The position numbers were made by a program, and so were the translations under genes. From positions 1 through 15,329 of the forward strand of contig JAUIEH010000018.1 in the NCBI GenBank assembly GCA_030428405.1: a stretch of 15,329 nt of DNA, read 5' to 3'. The number at the start of each line of letters is the position of its first letter. Position 1 is the stretch's first letter. Positions 1-9,607 of the stretch are shown here, piece after piece. Under the pieces are notes generated by a model. The model was not told the DNA's origin. It saw nothing but the letters and a program-made list of their open reading frames with translations, and ran no database searches. The DNA comes from Alphaproteobacteria bacterium. Its GTDB lineage: Bacteria > Pseudomonadota > Alphaproteobacteria > Caulobacterales > Maricaulaceae.

Positions 1-1382
1 CCGTCACCAACGGCGTGGCGGTCATCGCGAATAATAGCTGGCGGGCGTTCCGCGCGCTCGACGCGGTCAGCTATGATTGGGGCGAAGCCGACTATCCGCC
101 GGAAATGGAGGCGCATTGGGCCGCGCTTTCCGAGTCATTCGTCGCCGCACGTCTGGATAGGGAATGGCGCAATGACGGCGATGTCGATGTCGTGTTCGCT
201 CAGGACGGCGAAACGATCGAGCTGGAATATCGCGCGCCATATCTCGCTCACGCGCCGCTGGAGCCGATCGGCGCGCTTATTCACGTCACGGATGAACGCG
301 CCGATATATGGGTCGCGCACCAGATCCCGCGCATCGCCGAACAATTCGTCGCCGAAATCACCGGTCTTCCGGTCAGCGCCGTGCACCTGCACAACCAATA
401 TTGCGGCGGCAGTTTCGGCCACAGACTCGAATTCGAGAACATCCGCTACGCGGCCGAGATCGGCGCGCAGATGCGCAACACGCCGGTAAAGCTGACTTAT
501 TCGCGCGAGGAAGATTTCATCCAGGACTTCCCGCGCCAAATTTCCATGGGGCGCGTATCAGGGCGCGTGGCCGACGGCCGCATCGCGGCGCTGGACGTTT
601 CGGTGGCCTCGCCGTCCGTGTCGACCTCGCAGTCCATTCGCGCCGGCATCCCGCGACCGGGACCCGACACGCAAATACCCGCCGGCGTGTGGTCTGCGCC
701 TTACGCGCTGGAAAATTACCGCATGCGCGCTTATCGAACGCCGGGACTATCACCGGTCAGTTCGTGGCGCTCCGTAGGCGCATCAACGGGCGGCTTCATC
801 ATGGAATCCGCAATTGACGAGCTCATTCACGCCGCCGGCGCCGATCCGCTCGAAGAGCGCATCAGAATGTGCGATTACGCGCTTGCGCGAAACGCGCTCG
901 AAGCCGTCGGCGAAATGTCGAACTGGGGCGCATCGCTTGGCCCTGACCGCGGCCGCGGCGTGGCGCTCGTCATCTCATTCGGCGTGCCGATCGCCGAAGT
1001 CGTCGAGGTGACCAATACCGAACGCGGCATCCGCATAGACCGGGTTTTCGCCGCCGCCGAAGTCGGCCGCGTGATGGACCCGATTAATTTCGACAATCAT
1101 GTCAAAGGCGCGATCGTCTGGGGTCTCGGCCACGCCATGAATTGCGAGCTGACCTATGCTGACGGCATGGCGCAGCAGACCAATTATCACGCTTTTGAAG
1201 GCATGCGGCTTTATCAGTGTCCTGAGATTGAAGTGCGCGCGCTCGAACATGGCGAACATATTCGCGGCATTGGCGAGCCGCCCGTGCCCCCGGCCGCGCC
1301 TGCGCTCGCCAATGCGATTTTTGCTGCGACCGGCCAGCGCATTCGCGAAATGCCGTTCAACAAATTCATCGACTTCGTCTGA
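1..1382 (+). CDS. Molybdopterin-binding (large) subunit of an IorB-like molybdenum hydroxylase, 5' partial
   Basis: This is the C-terminal ~460 residues of a xanthine dehydrogenase/aldehyde oxidase family subunit. The reading frame is open to the left edge, so the N-terminal part (the family is usually 700-770 aa) and the expected 2Fe-2S small subunit lie outside. Visible family marks are a glycine-rich cofactor loop, CGGSFGHR (codons near 402-425), a segment WRSVGASTGGFIMESAIDEL (near 767-826), and the GIGEPPVPPAAPALANAIF block whose Glu (codon 1275-1277) matches the catalytic base of molybdenum hydroxylases. The pattern resembles isoquinoline 1-oxidoreductase beta subunits more than true xanthine dehydrogenases, and the di-heme cytochrome gene 6 bp downstream supports that. 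Such enzymes hydroxylate N-heterocycles or aldehydes with water-derived oxygen and pass electrons on. The substrate cannot be told from sequence. Cofactor maturation genes (xdhC, mocA) follow on the same strand. Confidence 0.88.
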   Translation, partial: VTNGVAVIANNSWRAFRALDAVSYDWGEADYPPEMEAHWAALSESFVAARLDREWRNDGDVDVVFAQDGETIELEYRAPYLAHAPLEPIGALIHVTDERADIWVAHQIPRIAEQFVAEITGLPVSAVHLHNQYCGGSFGHRLEFENIRYAAEIGAQMRNTPVKLTYSREEDFIQDFPRQISMGRVSGRVADGRIAALDVSVASPSVSTSQSIRAGIPRPGPDTQIPAGVWSAPYALENYRMRAYRTPGLSPVSSWRSVGASTGGFIMESAIDELIHAAGADPLEERIRMCDYALARNALEAVGEMSNWGASLGPDRGRGVALVISFGVPIAEVVEVTNTERGIRIDRVFAAAEVGRVMDPINFDNHVKGAIVWGLGHAMNCELTYADGMAQQTNYHAFEGMRLYQCPEIEVRALEHGEHIRGIGEPPVPPAAPALANAIFAATGQRIREMPFNKFIDFV

Positions 1383-1388
1383 GGCCGG

Positions 1389-2045
1389 ATGATGAAGCGA
1401 GATGCAAATCTGTCCCGTCTGACCATTATCGCCGCCGCGGCCCTGGGCGCGCTCGTCGCTGGCGCTGCGCTCGCACAAGGTGGACATGGCGAACTCGTTG
1501 TCAATGCGCCGGAAGGCGAGGTCAGCGAGGCGGAAGGGCTTGCGGCCTGGGAGCGCGTGCACGCCGTCGTCTCGCATGCGCGCTGCGTCAATTGCCATGT
1601 CGGCGAGGACAATGTGCCGATATGGTCCGGCCCGTCTTACGGCGAGACGCGCCCGCATGGCATGAACATCAACGCCGGCGTCAGCCGCATCGGCATCGAA
1701 TATCTTCCGTGCTCGACATGCCATGCGACCGCGACGACGCCCAATCTCGACGCTCATGCTGCGCCTCATGCCGGTCATCCCTGGATGCTGGCGCCGGTTG
1801 AGTTTCAATGGAACGGCCGCACGGGCCCGGAGATTTGCCGCCAGCTGCGCGATCCTGCGCGCAATGGCGAACGCGACGGCGCCGCACTCGTCGAACATGT
1901 CGTGCATGATGCTGAAGCGCACGCCTTCATCACCTGGGCGTTTGTTCCGGGCGGCGGGCGCGAGGCGCCGCCGGGCACGATGCAGGATCATCTCGACGAC
2001 ATGGTGATATGGACGGCGGCGGGCATGCCGTGTCCGGATGAATAA
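1389..2045 (+). CDS. Secreted di-heme c-type cytochrome, molybdenum-hydroxylase partner
   Basis: The protein has 218 aa. A signal peptide is clear: basic start, hydrophobic stretch at residues 11-29 and an Ala-Leu-Ala cleavage site before QGGHG, so it should be exported. Two c-type heme motifs are present, CVNCH (66-70) and CSTCH (108-112). The C-terminal half carries WNGRTGPEICRQLRDPARNG (141-160), VEHV and a closing AAGMPCP, a pattern I recall from small proteins annotated as an isoquinoline 1-oxidoreductase subunit that sit beside iorB genes. The likely role is to accept electrons from the molybdoenzyme and hand them to the respiratory chain. The gene starts 6 bp after the molybdoenzyme stop. 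Two adjacent ATGs are possible; the second (1392) has better spacing from the GAGG at 1381-1384. The electron route is inferred from context. Confidence 0.85.
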   Translation: MMKRDANLSRLTIIAAAALGALVAGAALAQGGHGELVVNAPEGEVSEAEGLAAWERVHAVVSHARCVNCHVGEDNVPIWSGPSYGETRPHGMNINAGVSRIGIEYLPCSTCHATATTPNLDAHAAPHAGHPWMLAPVEFQWNGRTGPEICRQLRDPARNGERDGAALVEHVVHDAEAHAFITWAFVPGGGREAPPGTMQDHLDDMVIWTAAGMPCPDE

Positions 2046-2120
2046 GCGCGCAAGCGCGACTTGCCGGCCGGTCGAGCACTTGGCGACGGCCGATGCGGAA
2101 ACTGGAAAGGTGAGGCGAAT

Positions 2121-2459
2121 ATGAGCGCATTGGCGTCGCCGCAACGGATCGGAGCGGTGTTCATCGCTCTTTCGGGCGTTTTGCACATTCTGCCCGGCGT
2201 TTTCGCTGGCGCGGGCGCAGCGCTGATCGTCCTCGGCGTGGTCTATCTTTTAATGGCGGAGGGGCTGCGGCGCGGCTGGCGCTGGCTCGCCTATATCGCA
2301 TTCTTCATGACGTTGTTCGGCGCGGTCCTGGCCTATTCCACCATCGGCTCGGACCTGCTCTTGCCCGCCCCCTACAGCCTGCTCATTATGCTTGCGGATC
2401 TCGGGTGTGCGGTTTCGCTGTTCGTTGCGCTATGGCCCAGCCGGGCGGCGCGGGCCTGA
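2121..2459 (+). CDS. Small four-helix membrane protein of unknown function
   Basis: This gene encodes 112 aa with four hydrophobic segments at about residues 10-25, 28-47, 54-73 and 84-105, so it should be an integral inner-membrane protein. I do not recognise a named family and see no catalytic or metal-binding motif. The ATG at 2121 is preferred over the upstream in-frame TTG at 2061, because AAGGTGAGG (2107-2115) is a good ribosome binding site at proper spacing and the hydrophobic protein begins directly after. It lies between the cytochrome gene and xdhC on the same strand, so it is probably co-transcribed with the molybdoenzyme cluster. A role as membrane anchor or electron-transfer partner is possible but unsupported. 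The 75-bp gap before it holds only short GC-rich inverted repeats and no T-rich tract. Confidence 0.7.
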   Translation: MSALASPQRIGAVFIALSGVLHILPGVFAGAGAALIVLGVVYLLMAEGLRRGWRWLAYIAFFMTLFGAVLAYSTIGSDLLLPAPYSLLIMLADLGCAVSLFVALWPSRAARA

Positions 2460-2505
2460 ACGCCCCGTTCGCATTCCCGTCTGCGCATCGCGCCGGGAGC
2501 AAATT

Positions 2506-3414
2506 TTGAGCGCGCCGGTGCATACACCCTTTACGGATAATGTGCTGCCCTGGATGGCTGAGCAGCGGGCCGCCGGCCGCAAGACCGCGCTCGCCACGCT
2601 GGTCAATGTCGAGGGGCGCGCGCCACGTCCGCTCGGCGCTCAGGTTGCGATTGACGAAGATGGCGCTTTCGTCGGGCTTATCAGCGGAGGCTGTGTTGAG
2701 CCGGCGCTCGCACGGGACGCGGTTGCGGCATTGGCGCACGGTGAAAGCCGGCTCATCCGCTATGGCGAAGGTTCGCCTTATGTCGACATCAAGCTGCCTT
2801 GCGGTTCCGGCATAGACATTTTCATCGACGCCTGTTTCAGCGATGCGCTCTTGGCGGAAGCGCTGGCAATGCTGAGCGCGCGCGCGCCGTTCCGCTTAAT
2901 GATCGATACGCAAGGCGGAGCCTCGTTCATTCTACGTGACGCCGCGGAGGCGGCGGCGTGCGCGAGCGATGTGTCGCCGTTTATGCGCGCTTATCCGCCG
3001 GAGCCAGTCGTCTATGTCTTCGGCGACCATCCGGCCGCGCAAGCGACGATGGAGCTGCTCGCAATCGCCGGCTTTCGCGCTGAGTCCGCAGACGCCGCCC
3101 AGCTCTCCGCCGTTACCGCGCATGCGGATGAGTGGTCAGCAGCGGCGCTGTTTTATCATGACCATGCCGATGAGCCGGACCTGCTGGGCGCGCTCATAGA
3201 CAAGCCCTTATTCTTTCTCGGCGCCATGGGCTCGACGACCACGCATGCCCAAAGGCTGAACGCGCTGAGCGCGCACGGATGCAGCGACGCCGAACTGGCC
3301 CGCATCCAGGGTCCGATCGGCGAGCCCATCGCTGCGGCCACGCCGCCGGAAATCGGCGTCGCCGTCACAGCCTCCATCATTAAGGCCTGGCGGCAAAAAC
3401 TGTCCGCTCCATGA
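2506..3414 (+). CDS. xdhC: XdhC/CoxI-family molybdenum cofactor maturation protein
   Basis: This is a two-domain XdhC-type protein (302 aa from the chosen start). The N-terminal XdhC_CoxI domain includes SGGCVE (residues 60-65) and PCGSGIDI (98-105). The C-terminal Rossmann-like XdhC_C domain starts near residue 167 (VVYVFGDHPAAQATMELLAIAGF) and includes FFLGAMGSTTTHAQRLNAL and GPIGEPIAAATPPEIGVAV. Proteins of this family bind molybdenum cofactor, help insert the terminal sulfido ligand and deliver it to xanthine-dehydrogenase-like enzymes; the client here is probably the IorB-like subunit at the left edge. The start is placed at a TTG because GGGAG lies 6 bp upstream (2495-2499) and residues just after it begin the conserved domain; the frame is open further upstream but would overlap the membrane protein gene. 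It overlaps the next gene by ATGA. Confidence 0.87.
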   Translation: MSAPVHTPFTDNVLPWMAEQRAAGRKTALATLVNVEGRAPRPLGAQVAIDEDGAFVGLISGGCVEPALARDAVAALAHGESRLIRYGEGSPYVDIKLPCGSGIDIFIDACFSDALLAEALAMLSARAPFRLMIDTQGGASFILRDAAEAAACASDVSPFMRAYPPEPVVYVFGDHPAAQATMELLAIAGFRAESADAAQLSAVTAHADEWSAAALFYHDHADEPDLLGALIDKPLFFLGAMGSTTTHAQRLNALSAHGCSDAELARIQGPIGEPIAAATPPEIGVAVTASIIKAWRQKLSAP

Positions 3415-4004
3415 CGAAAATTGCGGCGATCGTCGCGGCTGCCGGCGCATCGCGCCGCTTCGGTGCGCAGGACAAGTTGTTAAGCGATGTCAACGCAAAG
3501 CCGCTGCTCGCCTGGACGCTCGAGGCCATCCCGTCGGCGCTCCTCGACCGGGTCATCGTCGTGCATCCGCCGGATGGCCGGGAAGTGGCTGGGCTCGCGC
3601 AAGCCGCAGGGTTTGAGCCGGTCGCCAATCGAAACGCGCAGGCGGGACTGGGGGACAGTATCGCGCGCGGGATATCCACCGTGGCCGGATCAGACGCCGC
3701 CATTGTGTGTCTCGGCGACATGCCGCTCGCCCCGCGCGTGACGCCGGCTTTAGTCGCAACCTGGCGCGCGGAACGCAGCAAGATCGTCGCGCCCGTTCGC
3801 CAGGGAAGGCGCGGCCATCCCGTGCTATTCGACAAATCCTGCTTCGCCGATCTGACGGCGCTGTCCGGCGACGACGGCGCGCGCGCCGTCGTGGAGGCGT
3901 TCAGTGATGAGCTTGCGCTTGTCGAGACTGACGATGACGGGGTCGTGCTCGACGTGGACGTGCCGGCCGATCTCGCGCGTATGGCTGAACGCTTGAAGCG
4001 TTGA
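3411..4004 (+). CDS. mocA: MocA-like molybdenum cofactor nucleotidyltransferase
   Basis: The 197-aa protein has the MobA/MocA nucleotidyltransferase fold signature: AIVAAAGASRRFGAQDKLL at the N terminus (nucleotide loop with Lys22), CLGDMPL (100-106) with the metal-binding Asp, RRGHPVLFD (133-141), LSGDDGAR (151-158) and DVDVPADL (181-188). The length matches MocA (about 190 aa). MocA attaches cytidine to molybdopterin, giving the dinucleotide cofactor used by XdhC-dependent hydroxylases; MobA would make the guanine form. Linkage to xdhC and an IorB-like enzyme favours MocA, since those enzymes use the cytosine dinucleotide, but the nucleotide choice is inferred. It starts inside the xdhC stop (ATGA overlap), so the two are translationally coupled. 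Its stop codon sits within the terminator stem-loop. Confidence 0.85.
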   Translation: MTKIAAIVAAAGASRRFGAQDKLLSDVNAKPLLAWTLEAIPSALLDRVIVVHPPDGREVAGLAQAAGFEPVANRNAQAGLGDSIARGISTVAGSDAAIVCLGDMPLAPRVTPALVATWRAERSKIVAPVRQGRRGHPVLFDKSCFADLTALSGDDGARAVVEAFSDELALVETDDDGVVLDVDVPADLARMAERLKR

Positions 4005-4021
4005 CGCGCGTCGTCAACGCT
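3997..4021. terminator. Stem-loop between convergent mocA and cysK, possible bidirectional terminator
   Basis: A perfect inverted repeat, AGCGTTGACG (3997-4006) and CGTCAACGCT (4012-4021), forms a 10-bp stem with a 5-nt loop. It lies exactly where two transcription units meet: the mocA stop is inside the left arm and the cysK stop begins at the last base of the right arm. Neither side has a clear run of T, so it is not a classic intrinsic terminator; it may act with Rho or only protect RNA ends. Confidence 0.55.
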
Positions 4022-5070
4022 CAGCGCGCGCCGGTCTTGGCGTTCTGGGCGTCAGGAGAGGTCTCGGCCCAGGGCGGAACCGGCAAACCGCGCGTGGACA
4101 GAAATTCTGCGTTATAGAGCTTTTCAGCATAGCGCGCGCCGCCGTCTCCGAGCACGGTGACGATGGTGTGGCCGGGACCGAGTTTTTCTGCGAGCCGTAT
4201 CGCGCCGGCGACATTCACGCCCGCTGATCCGCCAAGTGAAAGGCCTTCCTCATGCGCGAGCGCGAAGAGGACTGGTAAAAACTCAGCATCCGGAATCTGA
4301 AAAGCGTCGTCGACTTCGACGCCTTCGAGATTGCCGGTGATTCGGGAGACGCCGATGCCTTCGGTGATCGAAGAACCTTCCGCTTTCATCTCGCCGGACT
4401 TGAAATAGTGATAAAGCCCCGCGCCATGCGGGTCGGCGAGCGCGATCTCGACATGACGGCCCTTGGCGGCGGCGTTTTCGCGCAAGCGCCGCGCAACGCC
4501 GGCCAGCGTGCCGCCGGAACCGGCCGCACAGACGAAGCCATCGATGCGCCCATCCGTCTGCGTCCAAATCTCGACACCGGTGGTTTCATAATGTGTGTCG
4601 CGATTGGCCGTGTTGTCGAACTGGTTCGCCCAGAAGGCGCCGCCCGGCCGGTCGGCCAGCGACTCAGCGAGCCGGCGTGAGAAGTGTACGAAGTGATTAT
4701 CGCTCGAAAACGGGGCGGGGTCGACTTCAATAACCTTGCAACCTAAAGCTGCGAGTGCGGATTTCTTGCCCGCACTTTGGGTGGCCGGCATGACCACGAC
4801 GACCTCATAGCCAAGCGCTGCGCCGACCAGGCCGAGCCCGATGCCCGTATTGCCCGCCGTTCCTTCCACGATGACGCCGCCGGGACCGAGCCTGCCGTCG
4901 CGCTCGGCCGCGCGGATCATGCCCAGCGCCGTGCGGTCCTTCACCGAACCGCCGGGATTGAGAAACTCCGCCTTGCCGAGAATCTCACATCCTGTGCGCG
5001 CCGACGGTCCGGCGAGGCGGATGAGCGGCGTGTTCCCGATGAGTGAAAGGATCGCCGCCTGCTGCGTCAT
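4021..5070 (-). CDS. cysK: Cysteine synthase (O-acetylserine sulfhydrylase-like, PLP enzyme)
   Basis: The 349-aa protein is a fold-type II PLP enzyme. IGNTPLIRL opens the domain, NPGGSVKDR carries the PLP-binding Lys44, TAGNTGIGL (71-79) is the substrate loop and AGSGGTLAGV (183-192) binds the PLP phosphate. It should make cysteine from O-acetylserine and sulfide in the cytoplasm. The substrate loop reads TAGNTG where textbook CysK has TSGNTG, and the region HGAGLYHYFKSG with its C-terminal extension makes it longer than E. coli CysK, so it belongs to a longer subfamily. The start at 5070 is fixed by an ATGA overlap with the cysH stop; the frame is open 17 codons further but that part would lie inside cysH. 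It is the last gene of the sulfur operon, where a sulfide-consuming step fits. Confidence 0.9.
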   Translation of the reverse strand: MTQQAAILSLIGNTPLIRLAGPSARTGCEILGKAEFLNPGGSVKDRTALGMIRAAERDGRLGPGGVIVEGTAGNTGIGLGLVGAALGYEVVVVMPATQSAGKKSALAALGCKVIEVDPAPFSSDNHFVHFSRRLAESLADRPGGAFWANQFDNTANRDTHYETTGVEIWTQTDGRIDGFVCAAGSGGTLAGVARRLRENAAAKGRHVEIALADPHGAGLYHYFKSGEMKAEGSSITEGIGVSRITGNLEGVEVDDAFQIPDAEFLPVLFALAHEEGLSLGGSAGVNVAGAIRLAEKLGPGHTIVTVLGDGGARYAEKLYNAEFLSTRGLPVPPWAETSPDAQNAKTGAR

Positions 5071-6174
5071 GAGAGCGAGGTTTCCAATTCCGGTTCCGGC
5101 GGCTTGCCATGAATGCCGCACTCAGTCTTTTCCGAGCCGGACCAGCGGCCCGAACGCGGATCATCGCGCGTTTTGGCGGGCTCCGTACAGGTCCAGCATC
5201 CGACTGAAAGATAACCCATTTCACGCAAGGGATGTTGCGGCAATTCGTGAAGCCGGGCGTGTTCTTCGATTTCCTCATAGCTCCACTCGGCGAGCGGGTT
5301 TACGCGAATGACGCCGTCGACCAGTTCGAAGCGCTCGAGTTGAGCGCGCTCCGCGCCGTGTACGCGCTTGCGTCCGGTGATGAGGGCGTCGAGCCCGCGC
5401 AACTGTTCGCTCAGAGGGCGGACTTTACGAATGTCGCAGCACTTGTCCGGATCGCGCCGCCACAGATCGCCGCCGGCGTCGTGTCGCGCGAGTTCAGCAG
5501 GCGTGGGCGCAAGGTCGATGACATTCGTCAGCGCGAGCCGCTCGATAAGTGCGTCCTTATACTGAAGCGTTTGTGGAAAATGGCGTCCGGTCTCGAGGAA
5601 CAAGACTGGCGCGTTCGCGTCGATCTCAGCGATCAGGTGCAGCAAAACGGCGGACTCCACGCCAAAGGAGGACAATGCAGCGATGCGGCCGAGCGATTTG
5701 TCCGCCAACGCATGGCGCAGCACTTCTTCGGGCGAGGCGTCCTTGAACAATACATTCAGCGACGCGACTTTGCGCGCGCGACCGGCTTGGGCGCGCTCGG
5801 CGGCGGCCGATCGCGCATCAACGCCGGTCGGCTGATATACGCGCACGGGGCGGGTCGCTGCGCGCTCCCACGCAGGCGTGAGCTCATCGGGCGCTGCAGC
5901 ATCAAATCCGACGCGGATGAGGTGGCGCGCCTGATCCGGCAGGATGTCGCCGGCGGCCTGCAATTCACCCTCATAGCCTGCATGTTCGCGCAGGCGTGCG
6001 GCGAGTGAGAATCCGCGTCCGTCCTTGAACGTCGGAAACCGGATGACGATACGGTTCATACGCCCGGCGAGCGCTTCCAGACGGGCGGGGTCCTCGCCTC
6101 CGTCGACCGCCACGGCGTCTGCGTCGGGATCGGTTTCAACTTCGTCGATGGTCGGCGCTTCATGGGCGATGGCG

Positions 6175-6185
<11 letters not shown>
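5067..6185 (-). CDS. cysH: DUF934-CysH fusion: assimilatory (P)APS reductase with 4Fe-4S ligands
   Basis: The protein has 372 aa in two parts. Residues ~45-120 match DUF934 (FPTFKDGRGFSLAARLREH, then GDILPDQARHLIRVGFDA), a family usually encoded by a separate gene next to cysI. Residues ~140-360 are CysH: LSSFGVESAVLLH (PP-loop, 171-183), LFLETGRHFPQT, a double Cys in DKCCDIRKVRPL (C249, C250), GCWTCT (C330, C333) and ECGIHG with the catalytic C356. The CC...CxxC set is the 4Fe-4S ligand pattern of reductases that use APS, so APS rather than PAPS is the likelier substrate, with thioredoxin as reductant. It supplies sulfite to CysI. The ATG at 6185 has a strong GGAGG 6 bp upstream and overlaps the end of cysI by 11 bp; upstream in-frame codons belong to the cysI shadow. 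Confidence 0.92.
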
Positions 6186-7810
<1,625 letters not shown>

Positions 7811-7818
<8 letters not shown>

Positions 7819-8101
7819 GGTTCGCGTCCTGTACGGACAGTTTCGTCGTTCCCGCGCTTGGTCCGCTCAGGCGGATGGTCTCGCGCACGATCTTCTTGCC
7901 GGAGGGCGCGCCTTCATCGGTCTCGATGAGATAGGGGCCGACTGCGGCGCCGGCATCGGCTTCTGCGGATTTCAGCGCGCTGCAGGCTGCGACTTCATCG
8001 GCGAAGCGTTGGGCCTCTTCGAGCGCGCGCGTCCATGCGCCGCTCTCTGCGCGATAGACCACGCGGCCGTCGTTGAGGCGATTGGCGGTGATGACCATCA
8101 T
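7811..8101 (-). CDS. DUF2849 protein, sulfite reductase-associated
   Basis: This is a 96-aa soluble protein that begins MMVITANRLNDGRVVYRAE, the opening typical of DUF2849. That family commonly sits directly upstream of cysI in alphaproteobacteria; its biochemical role is not established. No membrane segment, metal motif or cysteine pair is visible (a single Cys at residue 40). Its ATG overlaps the cysG stop by ATGA (a second ATG follows at once), and its TAA lies inside the start of cysI, so translation of the three genes is chained. A role in sulfite reductase assembly or activity is inferred only from this constant neighbourhood. Confidence 0.85.
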
Positions 8102-9510
8102 GCCGCAGCCTCCGTCTGAGCCGCGCTGACTAACGCGTCACGCGTGCGCGCATGTCTTGCGGTTTCACCAATCAACAGAATGGCGGGGCCGGCGACGCCG
8201 CCCCTTTTGACGAGGGCGGACAGTCCGGACAAAGAGCCTGTCAGCACGCGCTCGTCATGGCGCGTTCCGTTCTCGATGACGGCGACGGGCGTGGCTGGCG
8301 CACGGCCGGCGTCGAGCATTCCGCGCTCGATCGTCTCGACCGTGTCGACGCCCATATAGAACACGACCGTATGGTTCGGCGCAGCGAAGGCGCGGAAATC
8401 CGCATCCGGACCGCCGAGCTTTGCGCGTCCGGTGACGAAGGTGACAGCCTGGGCGTCGTCGCGATGAGTGAGCGGGGCGCCGGCGGAGGCAGCGCAGGCA
8501 AGGGCCGCGGTGACGCCAGGCGTGACTCGGGCTTCAAGGCCTGCTGCGCGCAGAGCTTCAAGCTCCTCGCCGCCGCGTCCGAATACGAACGGGTCGCCGC
8601 CTTTGAGGCGTATGACGAGATGGCCCTTGCGCGCCTCCTCGATGAGGATGGCCTCGATGTCGCGCTGGGGCACGCTATGGGCGTTGCGGGCCTTGCCGAC
8701 ATTGATGAAATGAGCATCGCGACGTGCACGACGCAAAAGCGCTTCCGGGATGAGCCGATCATGCACGATGACGTCGGCGTCTGCGAGCAGACGTGCTGCG
8801 CGCACAGTCAACAGGTCCGGATCGCCGGGGCCTGCGCCGACGAGATGGACCACGCCGGATTGCGGGGCGGCGGGGGCCGCGCTCTCTGCGATCAGTGCGC
8901 GGCGCAGGCTTGCGCGCGCGCCGGCTTCATCGCCCTTATCCGCCAGGTCTGCGGCGGGTCCGCGCAAATGCCTGCGCCAGAATGCGCGCCGCTGTGTGAA
9001 ATCCGAGAGGCGCTCTTTGACCGCGTCGCGCAGTTCGTGGGCCAGCGTCGACATCAGCCCCACGCCGGGGCGCAGCGCCGTTTCAATCCGACGTCTGATT
9101 TCAGCCGCGATGACGGGCGCGCCGCCGCCGGAGGAGACGCCGATCGTGATCGGACCACGTTCGATGAGGGCGGGCGTGTTGAAATCGCATTGCGCGGGTC
9201 GGTCGACAGCATTCACGAGCGCGCCGGCGGCGCGGGCCTTCTGCGCCATTTCGTCCGTAAGCGCGCCATCATCGAGCGCGAGGAAGACGAAGCGCGCGCC
9301 GTCAAATGCATCATCCGCCAGTTCGCCGCGCGTGATCTCGGCATGCGCGGCGATGTCGGCCGGGATCGCCTTCTCGCGCGCGCCAACATGCCAGACCAAT
9401 TGCGCGGGCGAGCCTGCAAACAGGCGCGCTTTCGCAATGGCGGCTTCACCTTCGCCGACAACGACGATCTTGGCGCCCGTAAGCGGGATGGCGGGAAGGA
9501 AATGCTGCAT
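8098..9510 (-). CDS. cysG: Siroheme synthase, trifunctional CysG
   Basis: The 470-aa protein matches full-length CysG (E. coli 457 aa). The N-terminal module is precorrin-2 dehydrogenase/sirohydrochlorin ferrochelatase: an NAD-binding loop VVVGEGEAAIAKARL (16-30), NAVDRPAQCDF with Asp103 equivalent to the catalytic Asp104 of E. coli/Salmonella CysG, and VSSGGGAPVIA (125-135). The C-terminal module is uroporphyrinogen III C-methyltransferase: LVGAGPGDPDLLT (224-236), HDRLIP with Asp252, VGKARN with Lys274, and RLKGGDPFVFGRGGEE (302-317). It makes siroheme from uroporphyrinogen III, the cofactor CysI needs. It is the first gene of the minus-strand operon, and its AGG-containing ribosome site lies just upstream. 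The 106-bp region before it is shared with the divergent lysR gene. The methyltransferase could also feed cobalamin synthesis. Confidence 0.94.
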   Translation of the reverse strand: MQHFLPAIPLTGAKIVVVGEGEAAIAKARLFAGSPAQLVWHVGAREKAIPADIAAHAEITRGELADDAFDGARFVFLALDDGALTDEMAQKARAAGALVNAVDRPAQCDFNTPALIERGPITIGVSSGGGAPVIAAEIRRRIETALRPGVGLMSTLAHELRDAVKERLSDFTQRRAFWRRHLRGPAADLADKGDEAGARASLRRALIAESAAPAAPQSGVVHLVGAGPGDPDLLTVRAARLLADADVIVHDRLIPEALLRRARRDAHFINVGKARNAHSVPQRDIEAILIEEARKGHLVIRLKGGDPFVFGRGGEELEALRAAGLEARVTPGVTAALACAASAGAPLTHRDDAQAVTFVTGRAKLGGPDADFRAFAAPNHTVVFYMGVDTVETIERGMLDAGRAPATPVAVIENGTRHDERVLTGSLSGLSALVKRGGVAGPAILLIGETARHARTRDALVSAAQTEAAA

Positions 9511-9542
9511 GTCGACCTGACCAAATTTTCTTCGTTCAGAGA

Positions 9543-9571
9543 GAGATGAGCCTTCGGAAAACTTTATTCAA
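9543..9571 (-). promoter_or_regulatory. Putative activator-dependent promoter of the cysG operon
   Basis: On the minus strand, TTGAAT (9571-9566) and CATCTC (9548-9543) are separated by 17 bp. The -35 is fair (4 of 6 consensus bases) and the -10 is poor. A start near 9536 would put the T-N11-A palindrome centre (9601) at about -65, the usual place for an activating LysR regulator. Geometry is the main support. Confidence 0.35.
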
Positions 9572-9594
9572 ACGACATTTTGTTGCATTATGAG

Positions 9595-9607
9595 TTAGAA
9601 AAACTAA
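9595..9607. promoter_or_regulatory. LysR-type T-N11-A palindrome
   Basis: TTAG-AAAAA-CTAA is a perfect 4-bp-arm inverted repeat spanning 13 bp, so its ends form the T-N11-A pattern bound by LysR-family regulators. It lies 9 bp before the lysR start codon and 84 bp before cysG, so it could give both autorepression of lysR and activation of the sulfur operon. Binding is inferred from form and position. Confidence 0.5.

Noticed and set aside
2046..2075. Short GC-rich inverted repeats (CGCG-CAAG-CGCG and CCGGCCGG) after the cytochrome gene
   Set aside because: Arms are only 4 bp and no T tract follows; such words are common in this GCGC-rich DNA, and the next gene continues on the same strand.
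975..2186. 403-codon open frame on the minus strand
   Set aside because: It runs opposite the molybdoenzyme subunit, the cytochrome gene and the gap after it. The sense-strand proteins have strong motifs and the antisense translation has none.
8152..9549. 465-codon open frame on the plus strand opposite cysG
   Set aside because: It is the antisense shadow of cysG, whose motifs and overlaps are clear. The translation shows no domain and is rich in Arg, Gly and Ala as expected from GC-biased codons.
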